The notes under the pieces were generated by a model. It had not been told where the DNA came from and did no database searches. It worked only from the letters and a program-made list of their open reading frames with translations. A program made the position numbers and the translations under genes. Positions 1 through 6,623 of a stretch of 11,547 nt of DNA are shown piece after piece. The number at the start of each line of letters is the position of its first letter. Position 1 is the first letter of the stretch. The DNA is taken from positions 1-11,547 of the forward strand of contig DASZMJ010000222.1 in NCBI GenBank assembly GCA_035551935.1. The letters run 5' to 3'. This DNA is from DASZMJ01 sp035551935 (lineage in GTDB: Bacteria > Planctomycetota > Planctomycetia > Isosphaerales > Isosphaeraceae).

Positions 1-45
1 CGCCGCCGCGACCCGCTCGCGAAGATCCTTCGAGTAGGGCCCCAT
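1..45 (-). CDS. IS630-family transposase, N-terminal 15 residues (partial)
   Basis: Reading leftward from an ATG at 45-43 gives MGPYSKDLRERVAAA, which runs off the window. The xxYSxDLRERVxxA pattern is the usual N-terminus of IS630-family transposases, where it begins the helix-turn-helix DNA-binding domain. A strong Shine-Dalgarno AAGGAGA (complement of 51-57) sits 5 nt before the ATG and supports this start. The catalytic DDE domain would lie outside the window, so whether the gene is intact cannot be judged. The N-terminal motif differs from that of the transposase at the right edge, so the two elements belong to different subgroups. Confidence 0.7.
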   Translation of the reverse strand, partial: MGPYSKDLRERVAAA

Positions 46-135
46 GACAATCTCCTTCGGCTCCGACCTCGGTGGCGTCAGCAATCCGCTCCTCGGGAAT
101 CCTTTCCGTCTGCAAGCCGAAAGTAAACCGCTCTA
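1..135 (-). mobile_element. IS630-family element, 5' end only
   Basis: This is the start of an insertion sequence that continues off the left edge, transcribed leftward. It contains the transposase start at position 45 and about 90 bp of leader. The probable outer tip is at a CTAG (133-136). Read on the minus strand the end begins TA-GAGCGGTTTACTTTCGG, and IS630/Tc1-mariner elements insert at TA and often at CTAG. The other terminal repeat lies outside the window, so the exact tip is inferred. Confidence 0.6.
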
Positions 136-248
136 GCGAGCATACCATAACGAGAGCCCTCAAGCGGTCCAATCCCAGGGGCGCACTTCACGAGCGGAAG
201 CGCCCTTTGAGCGGTTCGCCGGCGTCTCCGTCGCCGCCGACCGGCGGG

Positions 249-279
249 GTATGGTTTTTATCCATACGTTCTGTAATAT
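249..279. promoter_or_regulatory. dyad GTATGG-N7-CCATAC next to an AT-rich promoter-like patch
   Basis: GTATGG (249-254) and CCATAC (262-267) form a perfect 6-bp inverted repeat separated by 7 nt. It is followed by TAATAT (274-279), which could be a -10 element, although no good -35 hexamer is visible at the right spacing. The patch stands out from its GC-rich surroundings. It could be an operator plus promoter for the regulator at 465, or a leftover of inserted DNA. Confidence 0.3.
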
Positions 280-328
280 AAAAAATGCGAATAAATCACT
301 CCCAACTCGATCCGCGTCGTCCGCCCAC

Positions 329-356
329 TTCCCTCGGGCCCGCGCGGCCCTAGAAT
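329..356 (+). promoter_or_regulatory. weak sigma-70-type promoter candidate for the regulator gene
   Basis: TAGAAT at 351-356 resembles a -10 hexamer. The -35 region (TTCCCT at 329-334, 16-nt spacer) is poor. CCCTCG (331-336) and CGAGGG (357-362) form a 6-bp inverted repeat around it, which could be an operator. Transcription from here would leave a leader of roughly 100 nt. The evidence is only hexamer similarity. Confidence 0.22.
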
Positions 357-464
357 CGAGGGAGAGCGGCCCCGACCTCGCCCCCGGAGCGAAGGCGGCG
401 GAAGGATGCGGAGCCGTCCGCAACCCGGCCCTTGCCGGGGCCCTCGATCGGTCGTCGAGACATC

Positions 465-1808
465 ATGCGGATCCTGATCGTCGACGACGAGGTCAACATC
501 CTCCGCACCCTGCGGGTCGCCCTGGAGGCGATGGGCCACGCCGTCGGCGAGTCGTCCGCGGCGGCGACGGCCCTCGACCTCGTCGGTCGGCAGCCGTTCG
601 ACGCGGCGCTGGTCGACGTCCGCCTCGGCGCCGAGTCGGGGCTCGACGTGATCGAGGCGATGCTGGCGCAACAGCCCGGGCTGGCCGTCGTGATCATGAC
701 GGCCTACGCCTCGATCGACACGGCCGTCGAGGCGATGCGACGGGGCGCGTTCGATTACCTGGCCAAGCCGTTCACGCCCGCCCAGGTCCGCGGCGTGCTG
801 GAGCGGGTGGCCCGCGTGCGCGGGCTCGAGAACCGGGTGGCGGACCTCGCCGACCGGCTCCGCACCGAATTGCCCGAGGTCGAGCTGGAGAGCCCCGACC
901 CCGAGGTCCGTCGCGTGCTGGACCTGGCCCGCCGCATCGCCCCGAGCGACGCCGCGGTCCTGGTCCGCGGCGAGACCGGGACCGGCAAGGGGGTCCTGGC
1001 CCGGACCCTGCACGCCTGGAGCCGCCGCGCCGGCGGCCCGTTCGTGACGGTGAGCTGCCCCAGCCTCGGCGCCGAGCTGCTGGAGAGCGAGCTGTTCGGC
1101 CACTGCAAGGGGGCCTTCACCGGCGCCGTCCGCGACTCGGCCGGCAAGGTGGCAGCCGCCGAGGGGGGGACCCTCTTCCTCGACGAGATCGGCGACCTGC
1201 CCCCGAACCTCCAACCGAAGCTACTGCGGTTCCTCCAGGAGAAGCAGTACGAGCGCGTCGGCGAGGCCAGGGTCCGGACCGCCGACGTGCGGCTCGTCGC
1301 CGCGACCAGCCGCGACCTGGAAGAGGCCGTGGCCGCGGGGACCTTCCGCGAGGACCTCCTCTATCGGCTCAACGTGCTGGAAGTCGTCCTGCCACCGCTC
1401 CGCGCCCGCGGCGACGTCCTGGCGCTGGCCGATCACCTGCTCGCCTTCTTCTCGAGCCAGACCGGCCGGCGGCTGTCGGGCTTCACGGTCGAGGCGCGGG
1501 CCGCCCTGGCCGCGCATCCCTGGCCGGGCAACCTCCGCGAGCTGCGCAACGCGGTCGAGCGGGCGGCGATCCTGGCCCCCGGCCCCGAGGTCGGCCTGGC
1601 CGACCTCCCCGAGCGGATCAGCCGCGGCCCGACGGCCGGCGCCGCGACCGGCCCCGTCGGGCTCGGCGGCCCGATGACCCTCGAGCAGATCGAGGTCGAG
1701 CACATCCGCCGCGTCCTCGCCGCGACGCCGAGCCTCGAGGCGGCCGCCCAGGCCCTCGGCATCGACCCCAGCACCCTCTTCCGCAAGCGGCGCAAGTACG
1801 GGCTCTGA
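465..1808 (+). CDS. sigma-54-dependent response regulator (NtrC/AlgB type)
   Basis: The 447-aa protein has the three-part layout of a bacterial enhancer-binding protein. The receiver (about 1-115) has acidic residues D7/D8, phosphoacceptor D51, T79 and K101. The AAA+ domain (about 145-385) has Walker A GETGTGKG (169-176), the sigma-54-contacting GAFTGA loop (216-221) and Walker B LFLDEIG (237-243). A Fis-type helix-turn-helix lies at about 404-447. An intact GAFTGA implies real sigma-54 activation. The GTGKG variant of Walker A and the flanking sequence recall the AlgB branch (from memory). ATG 465 puts the receiver's first strand at the N-terminus; a TTG at 432 is in frame but adds non-domain residues, and neither start has a clear Shine-Dalgarno. 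The gene sits directly upstream of a sigma-54 promoter and a histidine kinase, so it is the probable activator of the kdp operon. The target is inferred from position. Confidence 0.93.
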   Translation: MRILIVDDEVNILRTLRVALEAMGHAVGESSAAATALDLVGRQPFDAALVDVRLGAESGLDVIEAMLAQQPGLAVVIMTAYASIDTAVEAMRRGAFDYLAKPFTPAQVRGVLERVARVRGLENRVADLADRLRTELPEVELESPDPEVRRVLDLARRIAPSDAAVLVRGETGTGKGVLARTLHAWSRRAGGPFVTVSCPSLGAELLESELFGHCKGAFTGAVRDSAGKVAAAEGGTLFLDEIGDLPPNLQPKLLRFLQEKQYERVGEARVRTADVRLVAATSRDLEEAVAAGTFREDLLYRLNVLEVVLPPLRARGDVLALADHLLAFFSSQTGRRLSGFTVEARAALAAHPWPGNLRELRNAVERAAILAPGPEVGLADLPERISRGPTAGAATGPVGLGGPMTLEQIEVEHIRRVLAATPSLEAAAQALGIDPSTLFRKRRKYGL

Positions 1809-1810
1809 CC

Positions 1811-1825
1811 TCGCCCATCGGGCGA
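1811..1825 (+). terminator. short hairpin after the regulator gene
   Basis: TCGCCC-ATC-GGGCGA is a perfect 6-bp stem with a 3-nt loop, 2 nt after the stop codon of the sigma-54 regulator. There is no T-tract, so it is at best a weak or Rho-assisted terminator or an mRNA 3' stabiliser. Its place before the sigma-54 promoter fits a boundary between two transcription units. Confidence 0.35.
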
Positions 1826-1894
1826 CTTGAACGAACCGACCGTGCAGGATGCGCGACGAGCCCGGGACCGCGCGGGGCGGGGTGCCGTCGCGGA

Positions 1895-1931
1895 TTGACG
1901 CAAGTTGTGCCGGGCCAAATACTCGCGTCAA
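1895..1931. promoter_or_regulatory. inverted repeat TTGACGC-N23-GCGTCAA, candidate activator site
   Basis: TTGACGC (1895-1901) and GCGTCAA (1925-1931) are perfect complements. Imperfect matches extend outside the core, so ten of thirteen positions agree in each half. The arms are 30 bp apart centre to centre, about three helical turns, and the right arm ends 12 bp before the -24/-12 promoter core. That spacing suits two dimer half-sites on one DNA face rather than an RNA hairpin. The sigma-54 regulator encoded upstream is the obvious candidate ligand. Enhancer sites usually lie further upstream, so a repressor site is also possible. Confidence 0.45.
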
Positions 1932-1943
1932 CGCGCACGGAGA

Positions 1944-1959
1944 CGGCACGCGCGTTGCT
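1944..1959 (+). promoter_or_regulatory. sigma-54 (-24/-12) promoter of the kinase-kdp operon
   Basis: CGGCACGCGCGTTGCT matches the sigma-54 consensus TGGCACG-N4-TTGCW at every fixed position except the first base. GG (1945-1946) and GC (1957-1958) have the exact -24/-12 spacing. A T-rich run follows (1959-1963). Predicted transcription starts near 1970, leaving a leader of about 22 nt before the kinase ATG at 1992. The flanking gene upstream encodes a GAFTGA-containing activator, which makes this site much more credible than a chance match. Confidence 0.75.
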
Positions 1960-1974
1960 TTTTCCTCGGGCACG

Positions 1975-1995
1975 ATGGACGGGATGGGCCGATGA
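1975..1995 (+). other. possible six-codon leader ORF overlapping the kinase start
   Basis: ATG 1975 opens a frame reading MDGMGR and then TGA (1993-1995), which overlaps the kinase ATG (1992-1994) as ATGA. The predicted transcript would begin about 5 nt before it, leaving little room for ribosome binding. The ATGs may simply be part of the purine-rich GGACGGGATGGG ribosome-binding region. Translational coupling is possible but unproven. Confidence 0.15.
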
Positions 1996-3851
1996 TCACG
2001 ACGCTGCGAACGAGGCTGTTGATCGGCATCGCGCCGTTGCTGGCGATCGTGGTGGCCCTCGGCCTTTGGGCGGTGGTCATGTTCTGGCGACTCGGCGGCA
2101 ACATCGACGTGATCCTCCGCGAGAACTACAAGAGCGTCCTCGCCGCCGAGCGGATGAAGGAGGCCCTGGAGCGGCTCGACTCGGCGCTCCTGTTCGCCCT
2201 GAATGGCGAGGAGGCGCGGGCGCACGAGCAGTTCCGGAAGTACCGGCCGGAGTTCGAGACGAGCCTCGACATCGAGCTGCACAACATCACCCTGCCGGGC
2301 GAGGGGCAGAAGGCCGACGACCTGGCGGCCTACTACCGCCGCTACATCGACCTGGCCGGCCGGTTCTTCGGCCGGCCGACGGCGGACGTGGAGTGGCGAA
2401 GGCGGCTCTATTTCCGCGAGATCTTGCCGCTCTTCAACCGGATCAAGGACCGGGCCGACGACGTATTGCTCCTGAACCAGCGGAACATGGAGGAGATGGA
2501 CCGCAAGGCGCGGGCGGCGGCATCGGGTGCGGTCCGCGGCATGGTCGCGGCGCTGGTCGGGTCGGCGGTGGTCGCGTCCTTGATCGCGCTGCTCCTGAGC
2601 CGGTCGATCCTCGGGCCGATCCGGGCCGTGACCGACGCGGCGCGGGCGATGGCCGAGGGGGACCTCGAGCAGGTCGTGCCGGTCCGGTCGCGGGACGAGC
2701 TGGGCGAGCTGGCCGCGGCGTTCAACTCGATGGCGCGGACGATCCGAGCCTTCCAGCAGGCCGGCACGGCGCGGCTCGTCCGCGCCCAGCGGACGGCGCA
2801 GGCGACGATCGACTCGTTCCCCGACCCGGTCGTCGTCGTCGACCCGGCCGGCGCCGTCGAGCGGGCCAACCCCGCGGCGCGGCGGCTCCTGGGCGTCCAC
2901 CCGGTCGACGGCGCCGCCGTCTCGTGGGACGCGCCGGAGCCGCTCGGCACGCACCTGGCCGACGTCCTCAAAGGGGGCTCCGACTACCGGCCGACCGGCT
3001 TCGAGCACGCCGTCTTCTTCCGCGAGGACGGCCAGGAGCGCCACCTCCTGCCCCGCGTCCTGGCGATCCGCGACGAGCAAGGCGGGATGATCGGCGCCGC
3101 CGTCGTGCTCAACGACGTGACCCGCTTCCGCATTCTCGACCAGCTCAAGAGCGACATGGTCGCGACCGTCAGCCACGAGCTGAAGACGCCCTTGACGAGC
3201 ATCCAGATGGCCGTCCACCTGCTTCTCGAGGAGGTCGTCGGGCCGCTGTCGCCCAAGCAGCTCGACCTGCTCCTGGCGGCGCGGCAGGACTCGGACCGGC
3301 TGCTGGCGATGGTCAACGACCTGCTCGACCTCACGCGGATCGAGCAGGGGAGCGTCCGGCTCGACCTGAAGCCGGTCGCCGCCGCCGAGCTCGTCGCCGA
3401 GGCGGTCGACCGGTTCGCCGACCGGGCGCACGACCTGGGCATCGCGCTGGAAGACCGCGCCGAGCGCGGGTTGCCCGAGGTGCTCGTCGACCGCGACCGG
3501 ATCACGCACGTCTTCGACAACCTGATCGAGAACGCCCTGGCGCACACCGAGCGCGGCGGCTCCGTCCGCGTCGGCGTCGGGGCCGCGGCCGGCGTGGGGG
3601 CGTTGCGGTTCACCGTCGCCGATGACGGCGAGGGGATCGCCGCGGAGCACCTCACGCGGATCTTCGACCGCTTCTATCGCGTCCCCGGCTCGCGGTCGGC
3701 GCGCGGCGCCGGCCTCGGCCTGGCGATCGCCCGCGAGGTCGTCCTGGCGCACGGCGGCCAGATCGACGTCGCCAGCGCGCCGGGGGCCGGGACGACCTTC
3801 ACGATCACCCTTCCCGCCGCGCCGTCGGGGGACGGCAAGGGGGCCCCATGA
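1992..3851 (+). CDS. membrane sensor histidine kinase (KinB-like, HAMP-PAS-HisKA-HATPase)
   Basis: The 619-aa sensor is anchored in the inner membrane. TM1 is about 9-31, followed by a helical extracytoplasmic sensor of about 145 residues and TM2 at about 183-203. A HAMP domain (about 204-257) ends with DELGELAAAFNSM, and a PAS domain spans about 268-375. HisKA has the phosphorylated H395 in SHELKTP. The ATPase domain has the N-box (N510, N514), DDGEGI (544-549), an FDRFYR F-box and GAGLGLAIA (572-580). All catalytic motifs look intact. The sensor region resembles that of KinB, the partner of the sigma-54 regulator AlgB (from memory), which suits pairing with the regulator upstream. ATG 1992 gives a normal basic N-terminus before TM1; an upstream in-frame start at 1905 lies before the sigma-54 promoter and is rejected. 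The stop overlaps the next gene by 4 nt. It probably senses K+ limitation or envelope state; the ligand is unknown. Confidence 0.93.
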   Translation: MITTLRTRLLIGIAPLLAIVVALGLWAVVMFWRLGGNIDVILRENYKSVLAAERMKEALERLDSALLFALNGEEARAHEQFRKYRPEFETSLDIELHNITLPGEGQKADDLAAYYRRYIDLAGRFFGRPTADVEWRRRLYFREILPLFNRIKDRADDVLLLNQRNMEEMDRKARAAASGAVRGMVAALVGSAVVASLIALLLSRSILGPIRAVTDAARAMAEGDLEQVVPVRSRDELGELAAAFNSMARTIRAFQQAGTARLVRAQRTAQATIDSFPDPVVVVDPAGAVERANPAARRLLGVHPVDGAAVSWDAPEPLGTHLADVLKGGSDYRPTGFEHAVFFREDGQERHLLPRVLAIRDEQGGMIGAAVVLNDVTRFRILDQLKSDMVATVSHELKTPLTSIQMAVHLLLEEVVGPLSPKQLDLLLAARQDSDRLLAMVNDLLDLTRIEQGSVRLDLKPVAAAELVAEAVDRFADRAHDLGIALEDRAERGLPEVLVDRDRITHVFDNLIENALAHTERGGSVRVGVGAAAGVGALRFTVADDGEGIAAEHLTRIFDRFYRVPGSRSARGAGLGLAIAREVVLAHGGQIDVASAPGAGTTFTITLPAAPSGDGKGAP

Positions 3852-4570
3852 GCCGCGCCGCACGCATCCTGATCGTCGACGACGAGCCGAACGTCCGGCT
3901 CGTCTTCCGCACCGCGTTGGAGTCGGCCGGCTACCGCGTCGACGAGGCCGGCGACGGCGACGAGGCGCTCGCGCGCCTCGGAGAACACCGCTACGACCTC
4001 GCCCTGCTGGACCTGCGGATGCCCCGGCTCGACGGCATGGAGACGCTCCGCAAGGTCCGCGAGCAAGGCCGACGCGTCCCGGTCGTGATCGTGACGGCGC
4101 ATGGGAGCATCCCCGACGCGGTCGCGGCGATGAAGCTCGGCGCCATCGACTTCCTGACCAAGCCCCTGACGCCCGAGGCCCTCCGCCGGGCCGTCGCCGA
4201 GGTCATCGACCGGCACGCCGAGGAGGAGGCGGCGCCCCCGGCCCGGCTCGACGCGGCCGTCACGGCCGCCGGCACCTTCGCGGCCGACCTCCGCCGCGCC
4301 AAGCGCGCCTTGAACAACGGCTGGCTCGACGAGGCCGAGGTCTTCCTCAAGCAGGCCATCGCCCTGAACCCGCAGTCGGCCGAGGCGCACAACCTCAAGG
4401 GGATCCTCCACGAGGCCCGCAACGAGCACGACGACTCGCTCCGCGAGTACAAGGCCGCCCTCAAGGCCGACCGCCGCTTCGAGCCGGCCCGACACAACCT
4501 GAAGCGCTACTACGAGCGCTTCACCTTCGGCCGCAGCGACGTCCCCATCGACCTCGGAGAACCGACATGA
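3848..4570 (+). CDS. response regulator receiver fused to TPR repeats, no DNA-binding domain
   Basis: The 240-aa protein starts with a canonical receiver (about 6-122): acidic D11/D12, phosphoacceptor D55, T83 and K105. An acidic/Ala-Pro linker follows, then a helical tail (about 145-222) with tetratricopeptide-like pairs, for example WLDEAEVFLKQAIALNPQSA and the helix pair ending in YKAALKADRRFEPA. There is no helix-turn-helix, AAA+ or enzymatic output domain. It probably acts by protein-protein contact, as a phosphate sink for the kinase or a phosphorylation-controlled adaptor. It overlaps the kinase (ATGA at 3848-3851) and the next gene (ATGA at 4567-4570), so the three are translationally coupled. 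AAGGGGG (3837-3843) is its ribosome-binding site. It occupies the place where classical kdp loci carry the OmpR-type KdpE, but it is not KdpE. Confidence 0.9.
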   Translation: MSRAARILIVDDEPNVRLVFRTALESAGYRVDEAGDGDEALARLGEHRYDLALLDLRMPRLDGMETLRKVREQGRRVPVVIVTAHGSIPDAVAAMKLGAIDFLTKPLTPEALRRAVAEVIDRHAEEEAAPPARLDAAVTAAGTFAADLRRAKRALNNGWLDEAEVFLKQAIALNPQSAEAHNLKGILHEARNEHDDSLREYKAALKADRRFEPARHNLKRYYERFTFGRSDVPIDLGEPT

Positions 4571-4743
4571 CGACCCGTCGACCCTCGTCGCGCTTCGAGC
4601 CCTTCGACTTCGACCAACCCGGCGACGACTGGCGCCGGGCCCATTCCCGACGGAGCCTGCGGATGACCCTGCTGACCCTCGCCATCGGCGTCGTCGCCTT
4701 CGCCCTGTTCTTCGGCCTGGTCGCGGCGTGCGACCGGCTCTGA
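4567..4743 (+). CDS. 58-aa single-span membrane protein, unknown function
   Basis: The ATG overlaps the stop of the receiver-TPR gene (ATGA), and GGAG (4556-4559) lies 7 nt upstream, so translation is well supported. The N-terminal 32 residues are polar and charged, with a FEPFDFDQPGDDW segment followed by RRAHSRRS. A hydrophobic helix spans about 33-54 and ends in a short ACDRL tail. The positive-inside rule suggests the N-terminus is cytoplasmic. It lies only 19 nt before kdpF and resembles no family I can name. A small accessory subunit or regulator of the Kdp pump or of the kinase is a reasonable guess from position only. Confidence 0.75.
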   Translation: MTTRRPSSRFEPFDFDQPGDDWRRAHSRRSLRMTLLTLAIGVVAFALFFGLVAACDRL

Positions 4744-4762
4744 CCGTCCACGGAGGTCCGTC

Positions 4763-4843
4763 GTGTTGTACCTGACCGCGACCCTGACCGTGCTCGCGCT
4801 CGTCTATCTCGGATACGCGATGATCCGGCCCGAGCGCTTCTGA
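4763..4843 (+). CDS. kdpF: KdpF, small stabilising subunit of the K+-transporting ATPase
   Basis: GTG start with GGAGG (4752-4756) 6 nt upstream. The product is 26 aa: one hydrophobic helix (LYLTATLTVLALVYLGYAM) followed by IRPERF. The family pattern is a single transmembrane span ending in YLxYAxxxPExF. KdpF is a lipid-like peptide that stabilises the KdpABC complex in the membrane and is normally 25-30 aa. The gene lies 22 nt before kdpA, as in standard kdpFABC operons. It is shorter than usual gene-calling limits and is easily missed. Confidence 0.88.
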   Translation: MLYLTATLTVLALVYLGYAMIRPERF

Positions 4844-4865
4844 ATCCGCGCGTGGAGACCGACCC

Positions 4866-6623
4866 TTGGCCACGTCCTTGCCCTGGATCCACCCGTTCTG
4901 GGCGCTCGGCATCCCGATCGCCCTGTCGTTCCTGCTCGGCCGGTCGATGTGGCGGACGCTCGACGTGCCCGACGACCGCGCCGGCAAGGGGCTCGACGCG
5001 CTGCCGATATTCCTCTGCCGCCTGATCGGCCGCCGCGAGCCGGCGCGCATGGACTGGAAGCGCTACGCGGTCGCGTTGCTGGCGTTCAACGCGGCGCTAT
5101 TCGTCATCACGTTCGGCCTACTATACGCGCAGCACAAGGTCCCGCTGCTGAACCCCGACGGCAAGGGGTCGCTCGGCGCCCTCGGCTACAAGGACACCGC
5201 GGGCGTGGACCACCCCGGCGCCGACACCGGCGTCATCTTCAACACCGTCTGCTCGTTCGTCACCAACACGAACCTCCAGCACTACTCGGGCGAGCAGCAC
5301 CTCAGCTACCTCAGCCAGCTCGCCGGGATCGTCTGGCTCCAGTTCGTGACGCCGGCGGCCGGCCTCTGCGTCATGCTGGCCGCCCTGCGCGGCCTCCGGG
5401 GCGACCGGAACCTCGGCGACTTCTACGCCGACCTGATGCGCTCCCTCGTCTTCGTCTTCGTCCCCTGCGCCTTGATCCTCGCCGTGCTGCTCATCGGCAC
5501 CGGCATGCCGATGACGTTCCACGGGGCGGCGCAGGCGGCGACGCTCGACGGCGCGGCCAACAACATGCCGACGCAGGCAATCGCCCGCGGGCCGGTGGCC
5601 GCCCTGGTGGCGATCAAGCAACTCGCGACCAACGGCGGCGGCTATTTCGGCCCGAACTCGGCGCACCCGTTCGAGAACCCGTCGCCGTGGAGCAACATCC
5701 TCGAGATCGCCTCGATCGTCATGCTGCCGATGGCGACGCTCGTCATGGCCGGCTACATGCTCAGGAACATGAGGCACGCGCTGTTGATCTACGGCGTGAT
5801 GCTGGCGCTGCTCGTGACCGGCGCGACGATCGCGATCGTCGCCGAGGTGCGGCCCAGCGCCGCGACGGCCGGGCTAGCGGTGGCCCGGGCGCCGAACATG
5901 GAGGGGACGGAGGTGCGGTTCGGCCCGGTGTCCGACGCCACCTGGGCGGCGATGACGTCGGCGACGTCCAACGGCTCGGTCAACACGATGCACGACAGCC
6001 TCAACCCGATCGCCGGCCTGGTGCCGATGTCGCACATGATGCTCAACGTTATCTTCAGCGGCATCGGCGCCGGCTTCCTGAACATGCTGATGTTCATCAT
6101 CATCGCGGTGTTCATGGCGGGCCTGATGGTCGGCCGGACCCCCGAATACCTCGGCAAGAAGGTCGAGGCGAAGGAGGTCAAGCTGGCGATGCTCGCCGTG
6201 CTGGTCCACCCGCTGGTGATCTGCTGCGGCGCCGGCCTGTTCGCGGCGACCGACTGGGGCGCGAAGACGACGGCCAACCCCGGCCCGCACGGCTTCAGCG
6301 AGATCCTCTACGAGTTCACCTCGGCCGCGGCCAACAACGGCTCGGGCTTCGAGGGCCTGGGCGACAACACCCCGGCGTGGAACGTCGCCACGGGGACCGT
6401 CCTGCTGCTCGGCCGGTTCCCGGCGCTGATCTTGCCGCTGGCGGTCGCCGGGTTCCTGTCGATCAAGAAGCCGACGCCGCAGACCTCGGGCACGTTGCGG
6501 ACCGACAACCTGACCTTCGCCGGGATGCTGCTGGGGACCGTGATCCTCGTCGGGGCCCTGTCGTTCATGCCGGCCCTGGTCCTCGGGCCGGTGGCCGACC
6601 ACCTGACGAAGGTGCCGCTGTAA
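4866..6623 (+). CDS. kdpA: KdpA, K+-binding and translocating subunit
   Basis: The 585-aa polytopic inner-membrane protein is the channel-like subunit that selects and binds K+ for the Kdp ATPase. All four selectivity-filter loops of the K+-transporter superfamily are visible: TNTNLQ (133-138), ATNGGGYFGPNSAHPFENP (254-272), TSNGSVNTMHDSLNP (367-381) and NNGSGFEGL (490-498). The length is close to, and slightly above, the usual 550-600 aa. The TTG start at 4866 has GGAG 8 nt upstream and supplies the first transmembrane helix; the first in-frame ATG (4944) would remove it. It forms KdpFABC with its neighbours. A 200-bp hairpin-rich spacer follows before kdpB. Confidence 0.97.
   Translation: MATSLPWIHPFWALGIPIALSFLLGRSMWRTLDVPDDRAGKGLDALPIFLCRLIGRREPARMDWKRYAVALLAFNAALFVITFGLLYAQHKVPLLNPDGKGSLGALGYKDTAGVDHPGADTGVIFNTVCSFVTNTNLQHYSGEQHLSYLSQLAGIVWLQFVTPAAGLCVMLAALRGLRGDRNLGDFYADLMRSLVFVFVPCALILAVLLIGTGMPMTFHGAAQAATLDGAANNMPTQAIARGPVAALVAIKQLATNGGGYFGPNSAHPFENPSPWSNILEIASIVMLPMATLVMAGYMLRNMRHALLIYGVMLALLVTGATIAIVAEVRPSAATAGLAVARAPNMEGTEVRFGPVSDATWAAMTSATSNGSVNTMHDSLNPIAGLVPMSHMMLNVIFSGIGAGFLNMLMFIIIAVFMAGLMVGRTPEYLGKKVEAKEVKLAMLAVLVHPLVICCGAGLFAATDWGAKTTANPGPHGFSEILYEFTSAAANNGSGFEGLGDNTPAWNVATGTVLLLGRFPALILPLAVAGFLSIKKPTPQTSGTLRTDNLTFAGMLLGTVILVGALSFMPALVLGPVADHLTKVPL

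Larger units (their letters stand above)
136..464. other. intergenic region upstream of the sigma-54 activator gene
   Basis: This stretch holds no convincing gene. The first third is unremarkable GC-rich sequence. About 249-300 is a clearly AT-rich patch beginning with a dyad (249-267). From 301 the sequence is GC-rich again and carries a weak -10-like hexamer at 351-356. Open frames crossing it have no recognisable protein content. It presumably contains the promoter for the regulator gene starting at 465. Confidence 0.6.

Noticed and set aside
161..217. Three short GCGG-containing similarities, one (GAGCGGTT) resembling the left IS tip
   Set aside because: Matches of 8 bp or less in GC-rich DNA with no regular spacing; not supportable as repeats or a second IS end.
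1905..1991. Earlier in-frame start for the histidine kinase
   Set aside because: It would place the start upstream of the sigma-54 promoter and add an Arg-rich, non-signal segment before the first membrane helix.
1809..1991. A K+ or cyclic-di-AMP (ydaO-type) riboswitch in front of the operon
   Set aside because: The predicted leader from the sigma-54 promoter is only about 22 nt, and no ydaO-like conserved blocks are visible.
251..3625. A 1,124-codon open frame on the plus strand across the regulator and kinase genes
   Set aside because: It is composed largely of R, P, G and A and shows no domain. It is a GC-rich shadow of two genes with complete, correctly ordered domains in another frame.
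1221..3863. An 880-codon open frame on the minus strand antisense to the same genes
   Set aside because: Its composition is a mirror of GC-biased codons with no motifs; the sense-strand genes explain the region fully.
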